A stretch of 64,000 bases of DNA, taken from an uncultured Bacteroides sp. Its GTDB lineage: Bacteria; Bacteroidota; Bacteroidia; Bacteroidales; Bacteroidaceae. The translations under genes and the position numbers were made by a program. Where the stretch lies: contig CASGED010000087.1 in assembly GCA_949300425.1 (NCBI GenBank), positions 16,950-80,949 on the forward strand, given 5' to 3'. The notes under the pieces were generated by a model. That model was not told where the DNA came from. It ran no database searches and saw only the letters and a program-made list of their open reading frames with translations. This document shows positions 18,590 through 26,978 of the stretch, piece by piece. Every line of letters begins with the position of its first letter. Within the stretch, counting starts at the first letter, position 1.

Positions 18590-18597
18590 TATCTTTG
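18590..18597 (+). promoter_or_regulatory. -7 promoter box TATCTTTG for coaD and the S41 protease
   Basis: TATCTTTG lies 38 bp before the coaD start. A TTTG at 18562-18565 lies upstream with about 24 bp spacing. The two overlapping genes that follow should share this promoter. Confidence 0.55.
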
Positions 18598-18635
18598 TCC
18601 CCCGTATCAAAAAAAGTTAAACTAACGGATAAGAA

Positions 18636-19106
18636 ATGACACGAGCCATCTTCCCTGGTACGTTTGATCCATTTACCGCCGGACACGCGTCGGTGGTGAA
18701 GCGTGCGTTGACATTTATAGACGAGATTGTTATCGGCATAGGCATCAATGAAAATAAAAATACACATTTCCCAATCACAAAGCGAGAGGAAATGATACGA
18801 CATTACTACCGCGACGAGCCGCGAGTCAGCGTTCGCTCATACGACAGTTTGACTATCGACTTTGCACGGCAAGTAAATGCCACCCTCATCATACGAGGCA
18901 TCCGTACAGTAAAAGATTTCGAATATGAAGAGACTATAGCAGATATTAACCGTAAACTTACCGGAATTGAGACTATCCTGCTCTTCACCGAACCGGAATT
19001 GACATGTGTCAGTTCCACCATCGTACGCGAGCTCTTATCGTACGGGAAAGACGTAAAACAATTTCTTCCAGAAGGCATGAACGTAAATTATGACGGAGAA
19101 AAATGA
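18636..19106 (+). CDS. coaD: Phosphopantetheine adenylyltransferase
   Basis: A 156-residue cytoplasmic enzyme that transfers AMP from ATP to 4'-phosphopantetheine, the penultimate step of coenzyme A synthesis. The nucleotidyltransferase signature [10 protein letters not shown] (residues 8-17) and the second motif SSTIVREL near 127-134 are both present, with [12 protein letters not shown] between them. Length is normal for the family. It overlaps the next gene by 4 bp (ATGA), so the two are translationally coupled. Confidence 0.96.
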   Translation: MTRAIFPGTFDPFTAGHASVVKRALTFIDEIVIGIGINENKNTHFPITKREEMIRHYYRDEPRVSVRSYDSLTIDFARQVNATLIIRGIRTVKDFEYEETIADINRKLTGIETILLFTEPELTCVSSTIVRELLSYGKDVKQFLPEGMNVNYDGEK

Positions 19107-20701
19107 AATCCATGAAAAAGATTATGCTATTAATAGCCTGTATGACGGCACTGACCACACATGCACAACGCAACAATACCCCTATGCGCAAATTACAATT
19201 AGCCGAATTTGCCATCAGCCGTCTCTATGTTGACACAGTAAACGAAGACCGCTTAGTGGAAAACGCTATCATCGGGATGTTGGAACAGCTGGATCCCCAC
19301 TCTACTTACAATAACGCAGAGGAAGTAAAGGCAATGAACGAACCTTTACAAGGAGGCTTTGAGGGAATCGGAATCCAATTTCAAATGATAGAGGACACCT
19401 TACTCGTCATTCAGCCCGTAAGCGGGGGTCCTTCAGAAAAAGCAGGCATACTGGCCGGCGACCGCATCACGCAAGTAAACGACACCGCTATTGCCGGAGT
19501 AAAAATGAGTACAGAAGACATCATGAAACGCCTACGAGGCCCTAAGGGGTCAAAAGTTCAATTGGGCGTTGTACGACGAGGCGTAAGCCCTTTGTTGCAC
19601 TTCACGGTGGAGCGCGACAAAATACCCATTTATAGCCTCGATGCATCTTACATGATTGCCCCACGCATTGGCTACATCCGTATTAACCGATTTGGCGCCA
19701 CTACCCACAAAGAATTTGCCGAAGCGTTGACCAAACTACAAAAAAGAGGCATGAAAGACCTCATACTTGACTTACAAGGAAACGGAGGAGGTTATCTGAA
19801 TGCCGCCATTGACATTGCCAATGAATTTTTGGGACAAAAAGAATTAATCGTATATACAGAGGGACGAGCAGCCAAGCGGAGTGATTTCTCCGCTAAAGGA
19901 AATGGCAATCTCCGTCAAGGGCGTATAGTCGTACTAGTAGACGAATATTCAGCATCGGCCAGTGAGATTGTTACCGGAGCCATTCAAGATTGGGACCGTG
20001 GCGTAGTGGTAGGCCGCCGTACTTTCGGCAAAGGTTTAGTACAACGTCCCATCGACCTACGCGATGGTTCCATGATACGTCTCACCATCGCCCGTTACTA
20101 CACCCCGGTCGGTCGTTGCATTCAGAAACCGTATAGCGGTGAAGGGGATGACATGCAAGAGCAATACGCCAAAGACCTTCTGAATCGCTTCAACCACGGT
20201 GAGCTGATGCACGCTGACAGCATTCATTTCCCCGACTCATTGAAATATCGTACCAAACGTCTACAACGCACCGTTTATGGCGGAGGAGGTATCATGCCCG
20301 ACTTCTTTGTGCCCATCGACACTACGCGCTACACAGACTATCATCGCAATCTTGTAGCACAGGGCATTGTTATTCGCAGTACTACAGGATACATCGAGCA
20401 ACATCGCGAAGAACTTAAAAAGAAATATAAAGACTTTGAGGATTTTGATAAAAAATTTGAGATAGACGATGCTTTTATGGACGAAGTACGCGCATTGGCG
20501 AACAAAGAAGGCATCAAATTTGACGAATCGCAATATAACCGTTCACTTCCTCTGATTAAGACACAATTAAAAGCCCTCATTGCTCGCGATTTATGGGACA
20601 TGAGCGAATATTATCAAGTCATGAACAGTACCAATGAAAGTGTGCTACAAGCCTTACGCGTACTAAACGAAGGGACCTATGAGCAAGTAATCACCCAATA
20701 G
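19103..20701 (+). CDS. S41-family C-terminal processing peptidase with PDZ domain
   Basis: A 532-residue exported serine protease. A signal peptide (about 1-22) is followed by a helical region, a PDZ domain (about 78-165: [35 protein letters not shown]) and the S41 catalytic domain. The catalytic Ser lies in [14 protein letters not shown] near residue 290 and the Lys in [11 protein letters not shown] near 315, the Ser-Lys dyad of tail-specific proteases. It should cleave the C-termini of periplasmic proteins. The C-terminal ~150 residues are an added helical region common in Bacteroidales homologues. It is coupled to coaD by an ATGA overlap. Confidence 0.92.
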   Translation: MKSMKKIMLLIACMTALTTHAQRNNTPMRKLQLAEFAISRLYVDTVNEDRLVENAIIGMLEQLDPHSTYNNAEEVKAMNEPLQGGFEGIGIQFQMIEDTLLVIQPVSGGPSEKAGILAGDRITQVNDTAIAGVKMSTEDIMKRLRGPKGSKVQLGVVRRGVSPLLHFTVERDKIPIYSLDASYMIAPRIGYIRINRFGATTHKEFAEALTKLQKRGMKDLILDLQGNGGGYLNAAIDIANEFLGQKELIVYTEGRAAKRSDFSAKGNGNLRQGRIVVLVDEYSASASEIVTGAIQDWDRGVVVGRRTFGKGLVQRPIDLRDGSMIRLTIARYYTPVGRCIQKPYSGEGDDMQEQYAKDLLNRFNHGELMHADSIHFPDSLKYRTKRLQRTVYGGGGIMPDFFVPIDTTRYTDYHRNLVAQGIVIRSTTGYIEQHREELKKKYKDFEDFDKKFEIDDAFMDEVRALANKEGIKFDESQYNRSLPLIKTQLKALIARDLWDMSEYYQVMNSTNESVLQALRVLNEGTYEQVITQ

Positions 20702-20728
20702 GAGGTGCCGAGAGTAAGATTTCCCTGT

Positions 20729-20759
20729 CTCTCCTACATATTTATATGTACCCAGAGAG
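20729..20759. terminator. Hairpin between convergent genes
   Basis: CTCTC (20729-20733) and GAGAG (20755-20759) enclose the inverted repeat TACATAT/ATATGTA. It sits between the convergent S41 and rhomboid stops. There is no strong T-run, so its terminator role is tentative. Confidence 0.35.
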
Positions 20760-20763
20760 GATC

Positions 20764-21423
20764 TTATCCCCTCCGCTCCTCCTCTGCCTCTTTATCTTCA
20801 TCCTCCTCCCCTTCTTCCTCACGTTCCTCTTCCTCATCAGCAAACGGATCAGGACGTTGCGGGCCATAGTGCATAAAGCCAACGGCACAAAGCGTGCCGG
20901 CAATAGCTCCGCCCAAATGCCCTTCCCATGAAGTCGTGGCTTTGGCAAATTGCGGGAACATATTCCACACCAAACCACCGTAAAGGAAAGTCACCAAAAG
21001 CGAAATAGCGATTAACGGAACATGCCTGCGCAAAAGTCCACTAAAGAACAGGAAAAAAGCCAAACCATAAATAAGCCCGCTGGCACCGATGTGCCAACCA
21101 GGCTTACCTATAATAAAAGTAATCACTCCGCAACCTATCCATAAAGCAAAAAATATGTAAGGAGCTATTTCACGGTAGAAGTAGAACAGACACCAAGACA
21201 AGAAGAACAAAGGAACCGTGTTGGCCAATAGATGCCTGAAACTGCTGTGTACCAACGGATGAGCAAAAATGCCGAATACCCCTCGCTTGGCACGCGGATA
21301 GACCCCCAAATGAGTAAAGTCCCAATCCATCCCTATCTCTAAAAATTCCAACAGATAAAGAATGAACAACACAAACAAAGGTATGACTGCTGCAAGAAAT
21401 ACACGTCGCGTATCAGGTTTCAT
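20764..21423 (-). CDS. Rhomboid-family intramembrane serine protease with acidic tail
   Basis: A 219-residue integral membrane protein with six predicted membrane helices. The catalytic Ser is in GASGLIYGLAFFLFF (about 116-130) and the paired His in WEGHLGGAIAGTL (about 165-177). HPLVHSSFRHLLANTVPLFF matches the conserved loop and helix-2 region of rhomboids. The last ~30 residues are almost entirely Glu, Asp, Arg and Lys, an acidic cytoplasmic tail not needed for catalysis. It converges with the S41 protease gene; no functional link is implied. Substrate unknown. Confidence 0.9.
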   Translation of the reverse strand: MKPDTRRVFLAAVIPLFVLFILYLLEFLEIGMDWDFTHLGVYPRAKRGVFGIFAHPLVHSSFRHLLANTVPLFFLSWCLFYFYREIAPYIFFALWIGCGVITFIIGKPGWHIGASGLIYGLAFFLFFSGLLRRHVPLIAISLLVTFLYGGLVWNMFPQFAKATTSWEGHLGGAIAGTLCAVGFMHYGPQRPDPFADEEEEREEEGEEDEDKEAEEERRG

Positions 21424-21541
21424 AATGCATAAACGGTTAAAACAAGCCCCTAAAATCAGCTAATCGGACGCAATACTACAATTATTTATGCAAAAAGAGA
21501 AAAAAAATGATTATTTTATTTCGATTAATTACATTAATTCG

Positions 21542-21549
21542 TATTTTTG
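21542..21549 (+). promoter_or_regulatory. -7 promoter box TATTTTTG of the alpha-glucan operon
   Basis: TATTTTTG lies 64 bp before the GH133 start, in an AT-rich region, and matches TAnnTTTG. It should drive the three-gene operon that follows. Confidence 0.5.
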
Positions 21550-21613
21550 GGCATCGCTACAAAAGAAATAGCCATAACACCGAATATTAACCTTATTTAA
21601 AATATGCACAACT

Positions 21614-23578
21614 ATGAGTTATTTACGATTTGACAGGACGCTGATGATTAATCTGCAAGAGTCTTTGCCTAGAGAAATCCTCCGCACGAACAAGTCTGGC
21701 GCTTATCACTGTACCTCTATTGTGGACTGCAACACGCGCAAATACCACGGTTTGTTGGTAATTCCCGTACCCAATTTGGACGACGAGAACCACGTGTTGC
21801 TTTCTTCATTAGACGAGACGGTGATTCAGCACGGTGCGGAGTTCAACCTCGGTTTGCATAAATTCCAGGGAAATCACTTCAGCCCCAACGGGCACAAGTA
21901 CATCCGGGAATTTGATTGCGAGCATGTTCCGGCAACGACTTATCGTGTGGGCGGCGTCATCCTCCGTAAGGAGAAGATTTTTGTACACCATGAGAACCGC
22001 ATTCTGATTCGCTACACGCTGGTCGACGCCCACTCGGAGACCACGTTGCGTTTCCGCCCCTTCCTCGCCTTCCGTAGCGTGCGCGAATATACGCACGAAA
22101 ATCCGCAAGCAAGCCGCGATTATCAGATGGTGTCCAATGGTATCAAGACCTGCATGTATCCCGGCTATCCGGAACTCTTCATGCAGTTGAACAAAGCGAA
22201 TGAATTCCACTTCCAGCCGGATTGGTACCGCGGATTCGAGTATCCAAAGGAACAAGAGCGTGGCTACGACTTCAACGAAGACCTGTACGTGCCCGGCTAT
22301 TTCGAAGTAGGTATTAAGAAAGGCGAGAGTATTGTGTTCTCGGCCGGTATTTCCGAGATTGACCCGAGCACCTTATTATCCTTGTTTGAGGAAGAAGCTG
22401 CCGACCGTACCCCACGCGACAACTTCCTGCACTGCCTGACCAATGCAGCCCATCAGTTCCACAACAAACAAGGAGACGAACACTATATTTTAGCCGGTTA
22501 TCCGTGGTTCAAATGCCGCGCGCGCGACTTGTTTATCTCTCTGCCCGGACTGACATTGGCCATAGGCGAGCAGTCAGAGTTTGAAGACGTGATGGAAACA
22601 GCCCGCAAGGCACTCTATCAATTCATGAACGGCGAAGAGTATACTTACAAGATATATGAAATCGAGCATCCGGACATTTTGTTATGGGCCGTGTGGACGT
22701 TGCAACAATACGCTAAAGAGACGTCACGTCCTCATTGCCGCGAAAAATACGGCCAACTATTGGCAGACATCATAGAATACATCCGCAACCGCAAGCACAA
22801 CAACCTGTTCCTGCATGACAACGGCCTGCTGTACACCAACGGTATAGACAAAGCCGTAACGTGGATGAACTCTACAGTGAACGGGCGACCGGTAGTGCCA
22901 CGTACTGGTTATGTAGTAGAAATCAATGCCTTGTGGTATAATGCCCTGCGCTTTGTGGCTGATATGGAGCGTGAAGGAGGCAACACTCTCATGGCAGACA
23001 AACTGGACGAACAAGCTGAAATCACCGGTAAATCATTTGTAGACGTTTTCCGCAACGAATACGGATATCTCTTCGACTATGTAGACGGTTACATGATGGA
23101 CTGGAGCGTACGTCCCAATATGATATTTACGGTAGCTTTCGACTATTCTCCGCTGGACCGCAAGCAGAAGCGTCAGGTGCTGGACATTGTGACCAAGGAA
23201 CTGCTCACACCGAAAGGACTGCGTACGCTGAGTCCGAAGAGCGGCGGTTACAACCCCAACTACGTAGGCCCGCAGATACAACGCGATTACGCTTACCACC
23301 AAGGTACGGCATGGCCGTGGTTGCTGGGATTCTACATGGAAGCCTACCTGCGCATGTACAAAATGAGCGGCATTTCGTTCGTAGAAAGACACCTCATCGG
23401 TATGGAGGACGAGATGAGCCGCCATTGCATCTCTACGTTGCCCGAGCTGTTTGACGGTAATCCGCCGTTTACAGGACGGGGTGCAGTATCATTTGCCATG
23501 AACGTGGCCGAGATTCTGCGCATCTTGAAGTTATTGGATAAATATGAACGTGCATTAAAGGAGGAGGAACATAAATGA
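21614..23578 (+). CDS. Glycogen debranching enzyme, amylo-alpha-1,6-glucosidase (GH133)
   Basis: A 654-residue cytoplasmic enzyme without signal peptide. The N-terminal glycogen-debranching domain (about 20-230: NKSGAYHCTSIVDCNTRKYHGLLV) is followed by the alpha/alpha toroid catalytic domain (about 275-640). That domain carries FKCRARDLFISLPGLTLAIGE, TWMNSTVNGRPVVPRTGYVVEI and YHQGTAWPWLLG, all characteristic of bacterial amylo-1,6-glucosidases. It should hydrolyse alpha-1,6 branch points of glycogen or branched maltodextrins. Its stop overlaps the start of the GT4 gene by 4 bp (ATGA). With the GT4 and GH57 genes it forms the conserved Bacteroidales alpha-glucan operon. Confidence 0.95.
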   Translation: MSYLRFDRTLMINLQESLPREILRTNKSGAYHCTSIVDCNTRKYHGLLVIPVPNLDDENHVLLSSLDETVIQHGAEFNLGLHKFQGNHFSPNGHKYIREFDCEHVPATTYRVGGVILRKEKIFVHHENRILIRYTLVDAHSETTLRFRPFLAFRSVREYTHENPQASRDYQMVSNGIKTCMYPGYPELFMQLNKANEFHFQPDWYRGFEYPKEQERGYDFNEDLYVPGYFEVGIKKGESIVFSAGISEIDPSTLLSLFEEEAADRTPRDNFLHCLTNAAHQFHNKQGDEHYILAGYPWFKCRARDLFISLPGLTLAIGEQSEFEDVMETARKALYQFMNGEEYTYKIYEIEHPDILLWAVWTLQQYAKETSRPHCREKYGQLLADIIEYIRNRKHNNLFLHDNGLLYTNGIDKAVTWMNSTVNGRPVVPRTGYVVEINALWYNALRFVADMEREGGNTLMADKLDEQAEITGKSFVDVFRNEYGYLFDYVDGYMMDWSVRPNMIFTVAFDYSPLDRKQKRQVLDIVTKELLTPKGLRTLSPKSGGYNPNYVGPQIQRDYAYHQGTAWPWLLGFYMEAYLRMYKMSGISFVERHLIGMEDEMSRHCISTLPELFDGNPPFTGRGAVSFAMNVAEILRILKLLDKYERALKEEEHK

Positions 23579-24843
23579 AAGTTTTAATGTTTGGTTGGGA
23601 GTTCCCCCCCAAGATATCCGGAGGTTTGGCTGTCGCTTCGTATGGTATCACCAAAGGCTTGAACCAACAAGGGGACATGGAAATAACATTCTGCCTGCCC
23701 AAGCCGGCAGGTAATGAGGAGACTTTCCTCAACATCGTAGGTATGAATCAGGTTCCGATTGTTTGGCGAGATGTGAACTATGATTATTTGAAGTCACGTC
23801 TGTACGGACAAATGACACCGGAAGATTATTATGCGTACCGTGACCATATCTATGCGGATTTCTCGTACATGCATGTCAACGATTTGGGCTGCATGGAGTT
23901 TGCCGGTGGTTATCCGAGCAACCTGCACGAAGAAATCAACAACTATTCCATCATTGCCGGTGTAGTGGCCCGCAAAGGAGACTTCGACATCATCCATGCC
24001 CATGACTGGCTGACTTATCCGGCAGGCGTACACGCCAAGATGGTAAGTGGTAAACCGCTGTGCATCCACGTGCATGCTACGGACTTCGACCGTTCACGCG
24101 GGAAGGTCAATCCGACAGTTTATTCTATCGAGAAGAACGGTATGGACTACGCGGACTGCATCATGTGTGTGTCCGAACTGACCCGCCGCACAGTTATCAA
24201 CGAGTATCATCAAGACCCGCGCAAGGTATTTGCCGTACACAATGCGGTGTACCCGCTTTCGCAAGACTTGCAGGATATCCCCCGGAGGGAGCATCCTAAA
24301 GAGAAAATCGTAACCTTCTTAGGACGCATTACCATGCAGAAGGGACCGGAATACTTCGTGGAAGCCGCCGCAATGGTACTCAGACGTACACGCAATATCC
24401 GTTTCGTAATGGCCGGTTCAGGCGATATGCTGGACGCCATGATCAACATGGCCGCCGACCGTGGCATTGCCGACCGCTTCCACTTCCCCGGATTTATGAG
24501 AGGCCGCCAAGTGTATGAAGTATATAAAGACAGCGATGTATTCGTGATGCCTTCTGTGTCCGAACCTTTCGGTATTGCTCCGTTGGAGGCCATGCAATGC
24601 GGTACTCCGTCCATCATCTCCAAGCAGTCGGGATGCGGCGAGATTCTGGACAAGGTCATCAAAGTGGATTATTGGGATATTCACGCCATGGCCGACGCCA
24701 TCCACTCCATTTGCACCAATCCGTCCCTGTTCCATTACTTGCAGGAAGAAGGCAAAAAAGAAGTGGACGGTATCACCTGGGAAAAAGTAGGCTTGAAAGT
24801 CCGTGGCCTTTATGAGAATGTACTAAGAAATTATGGAAAATAA
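23575..24843 (+). CDS. GT4-family glycosyltransferase (glycogen synthase-like)
   Basis: A 422-residue cytoplasmic GT-B enzyme. The N-terminal Rossmann domain starts MKVLMFGWEFPPKISGGLAVA, with the Lys-x-Gly-Gly-Leu loop of glycogen synthases, and continues with DIIHAHDWLTYPAGV. The C-terminal domain has KIVTFLGRITMQKGPEYFVEA and the nucleotide-sugar motif SVSEPFGIAPLEAMQCGTPS (E-x7-E) near 325-345. It probably elongates alpha-1,4-glucan using a nucleotide-glucose donor. It is coupled to the debranching enzyme by overlap and followed 18 bp later by the GH57 gene. Confidence 0.92.
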   Translation: MKVLMFGWEFPPKISGGLAVASYGITKGLNQQGDMEITFCLPKPAGNEETFLNIVGMNQVPIVWRDVNYDYLKSRLYGQMTPEDYYAYRDHIYADFSYMHVNDLGCMEFAGGYPSNLHEEINNYSIIAGVVARKGDFDIIHAHDWLTYPAGVHAKMVSGKPLCIHVHATDFDRSRGKVNPTVYSIEKNGMDYADCIMCVSELTRRTVINEYHQDPRKVFAVHNAVYPLSQDLQDIPRREHPKEKIVTFLGRITMQKGPEYFVEAAAMVLRRTRNIRFVMAGSGDMLDAMINMAADRGIADRFHFPGFMRGRQVYEVYKDSDVFVMPSVSEPFGIAPLEAMQCGTPSIISKQSGCGEILDKVIKVDYWDIHAMADAIHSICTNPSLFHYLQEEGKKEVDGITWEKVGLKVRGLYENVLRNYGK

Positions 24844-24861
24844 ACAAAATACGAATAGGAA

Positions 24862-26229
24862 ATGAGAACGATTTGTCTTTATTTTGAAATACACCAAATT
24901 ATCCATCTGAAACGTTATCGTTTCTTCGACATTGGCTATGACCACTATTATTATGACGATTATGCCAATGAGAATACCATCAACGATGTGGCAGAGAATT
25001 CCTACATACCGGCTCTGAACACCCTTATCGGCATGGTAAAAGATTCCGGCGGCGCATTCAAGGTAGCTTTGTCCATCTCGGGCGTAGCCTTGGAACAACT
25101 TGAGATTTATGCGCCTACAGTGATTGACCTGTTGCACCAGCTTAACGATACGGGCTGTTGTGAGTTCTTGGCCGAGCCTTATTCACACGGTCTTTCTTCG
25201 TTGGCCAATGAAGACTGCTTCAAGGAAGAAGTGATGCGCCAAAGCGCAAAGATGAAGGAAATGTTCGGCAAAGCGCCGAAGGTGTTCCGCAACTCCAGCT
25301 TGATTTACAACGATGAAATCGGAGCTCAAGTAGCCAGCATGGGTTTCAAGGGAATGCTTACGGAAGGCGCCAAGCATGTGTTGGGATGGAAGAGCCCTCA
25401 CTACGTGTACCACTGCAATATGAATCCGAACCTGAAATTGCTGTTGCGTGACTACAAGTTGTCAGACGACATCAGCTTGCGCTTCTCCAACTCAGACTGG
25501 AGCGAATTCCCGCTCTTTGCCGACAAGTACATCAGCTGGATTGACGCACTGCCTCAGGAAGAACAGGTCATCAATATCTTTATGGAACTCTGCGCATTGG
25601 GCAAATACCAGCCGCTGTCTTCCAACGTCTTGGAATTCCTGAAAGCACTTCCGGCATGCGCCAAAGAGAAAGGTATCACTTTCTCTACCCCGACAGAGAT
25701 TGTCACCAAGCTGAAATCCGTATCTCAGCTGGACGTACCCGATCCGCTGTCATGGGTAGACGAAGAAAGAGATACGAGCTGCTGGTTAGGCAACGTGATG
25801 CAACGCGAAGCGTTCAATAAGCTCTACAGTGTGGCCGAGCGTGTTCATCTGTGCGACGACCGCCGTATCAAGCAAGACTGGGACTACCTGCAGGCCAGCA
25901 ACAACTTCCGCTTCATGACCACCAAGCAGTCTTCCCTGACGCTGTATCGCGGCATCTACGAATCGCCCTACGACGCGTTTACCAACTACATGAACATCTT
26001 GGGCGACTTCATCAAACGGGTAGACTCACTCTACCCGGAAGACATCGACAACGAAGAGCTGAACGCCCTGTTGACCACTATCAAGAATCAAGGTGACGAA
26101 ATAGCTGAACTGCATAAGGAATTGGACGACGCCAACGCCAAACTGGAAAAGCAAGCCAAGAAACTGGCCACCGCCACCAAGAAAGCTACAACAGCGGCTA
26201 AAAAGACAACTGCCAAAAAAGCCGAATAA
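24862..26229 (+). CDS. GH57-family alpha-amylase/glucanotransferase with Lys/Ala-rich tail
   Basis: A 455-residue cytoplasmic enzyme. The GH57 barrel is recognised by the N-terminal FEIHQIIHLKRYRFFDIG (first GH57 motif), CCEFLAEPYSHGLSSL near 103, FRNSSLIYNDEIGAQVASMGFKGML split around residues 137-160, and SNSDWSEFPLFADKYISWID near 210. It should act on alpha-1,4-glucans of the glycogen pathway. Residues about 395-430 form a coiled coil (EIAELHKELDDANAKLEKQ), and the final ~23 residues are Lys, Ala and Thr only, like a histone H1 tail. The tail could bind polyanions or a polymer; its role is unknown. It ends at a strong terminator. Confidence 0.93.
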   Translation: MRTICLYFEIHQIIHLKRYRFFDIGYDHYYYDDYANENTINDVAENSYIPALNTLIGMVKDSGGAFKVALSISGVALEQLEIYAPTVIDLLHQLNDTGCCEFLAEPYSHGLSSLANEDCFKEEVMRQSAKMKEMFGKAPKVFRNSSLIYNDEIGAQVASMGFKGMLTEGAKHVLGWKSPHYVYHCNMNPNLKLLLRDYKLSDDISLRFSNSDWSEFPLFADKYISWIDALPQEEQVINIFMELCALGKYQPLSSNVLEFLKALPACAKEKGITFSTPTEIVTKLKSVSQLDVPDPLSWVDEERDTSCWLGNVMQREAFNKLYSVAERVHLCDDRRIKQDWDYLQASNNFRFMTTKQSSLTLYRGIYESPYDAFTNYMNILGDFIKRVDSLYPEDIDNEELNALLTTIKNQGDEIAELHKELDDANAKLEKQAKKLATATKKATTAAKKTTAKKAE

Positions 26230-26259
26230 GGGAAACCTTATTTAAAGTATATCCCAAAG

Positions 26260-26301
26260 AGGGGGAATGAAACGTTTTTTCGTTTTCATTTCCCCTTTTT
26301 G
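26260..26301 (+). terminator. Rho-independent terminator of the alpha-glucan operon
   Basis: GGGGAATGAAAACG-type arms (26261-26274 and 26281-26295, the right arm CGTTTTCATTTCCCC) enclose a T-rich loop and are followed by TTTTT. It lies 31 bp past the GH57 stop. Confidence 0.85.
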
Positions 26302-26437
26302 TCTGCCACGGAACTTCTGTGAAGGATATATCTTTCACAACATTTTACTAATAATCAACAAGTTGTAAGTCCGTGAAAGCGTGAAAGCAAATTCGGGAAA
26401 CATTGTAAACTGTAAAAAGATGAATTCTTTCACGCTT

Positions 26438-26500
26438 AAAGAGGGACTCCGTCTTTCCAAAGAGGGACTTGAGCGATGTAAAGACCATCTTTAGTATTGC
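26438..26500. repeat. 21-bp tandem repeat block (about 3 units)
   Basis: AAAGAGGGACT starts at 26438 and 26459, and AAAGACC at 26480, giving an even 21 bp period. The third unit is diverged. Confidence 0.5.
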
Positions 26501-26515
26501 TGTTTGCAACGCCGA

Positions 26516-26669
26516 TTGCCTTTAAATGGGAACGAGCGTTTCCTTTAATGAGACGCACCGTATCATTTAATGGGAAACACCATATCATTTAACGGGAAAC
26601 ACCGTATCATTTAACAGGAAACACCGTATCATTTAACAGGAAACATCGCATCTTTTAACGGGAAGTGAG
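26516..26669. repeat. 22-bp tandem repeat block (7 units)
   Basis: Seven contiguous 22 bp units begin at 26516, 26538, 26560, 26582, 26604, 26626 and 26648. The central four share the core TATCATTTAACGGGAAACAC with single-base changes; the outer three are diverged but keep the register. There is no spacer between units, which excludes a CRISPR. Confidence 0.85.
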
Positions 26670-26702
26670 AAACTATCTTGAAATCAGTCCGGGAACTCGG
26701 TG

Positions 26703-26790
26703 CAAAAGTCAGCAAGCTGTCTTTGCAAAGTAAGTAAGCTGAAAAGGCAAAGTAAGTAAGCTGCATTGGCCATTTAAGCAAGCTTACTTG
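26703..26790. repeat. 22-bp tandem repeat block of a second sequence (4 units)
   Basis: AAGCTG/AAGCTT anchors fall at 26714, 26736, 26758 and 26780, exactly 22 bp apart. The two central units share GCAAAGTAAGTAAGCTG. The unit sequence is unrelated to the block 34 bp upstream, yet the period is identical. Confidence 0.8.
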
Positions 26791-26978
26791 ACGTTTGAGG
26801 GAAAAACGCCCCTTCTTTCCAAATCCGCCTCTGAAACATCTATTTATCGCCTTCAATAAAAAATACCGCCATAAGGATGGTATAATTTCATTTTTTATTG
26901 CTAATTTTGACCGCACATCTGAGAAAAGATTATTTTTTGAGTGTTTTTTAATAAATCAGCAAACAAAAAGAAAGTATC

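Larger units (their letters stand above)
18327..18635. other. Divergent promoter region between the lyase and coaD
   Basis: This 309 bp gap holds outward-facing -7 boxes for both flanking genes (minus 18346-18353, plus 18590-18597). An 80-codon plus-strand frame inside it has no similarity or codon pattern that I trust. A short GCCT/AGGC hairpin lies near 18520. Confidence 0.5.
26302..26978. other. Long non-coding gap with inverted and tandem repeats
   Basis: This region holds no convincing gene. It contains a near-perfect 20 bp palindrome (26319-26338, GTGAAGGATATATCTTTCAC), a GCGTGAAAG/CTTTCACGC inverted repeat (26379-26387 and 26427-26435), and three blocks of 21-22 bp tandem units listed separately. 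The paaK promoter should lie near its right end, but no exact TAnnTTTG box was found there. Confidence 0.6.

Noticed and set aside
18386-18625. 79-codon plus-strand frame before coaD
   Set aside because: It covers the coaD promoter box, has no recognisable domain and ends next to the coaD start; probably chance.
26516-26669. CRISPR array
   Set aside because: The 22-bp units are contiguous with no spacers, and no cas genes are present.
26629-26916. 95-codon minus-strand frame
   Set aside because: Half of it is translated tandem repeat, and there is no promoter or start signal.
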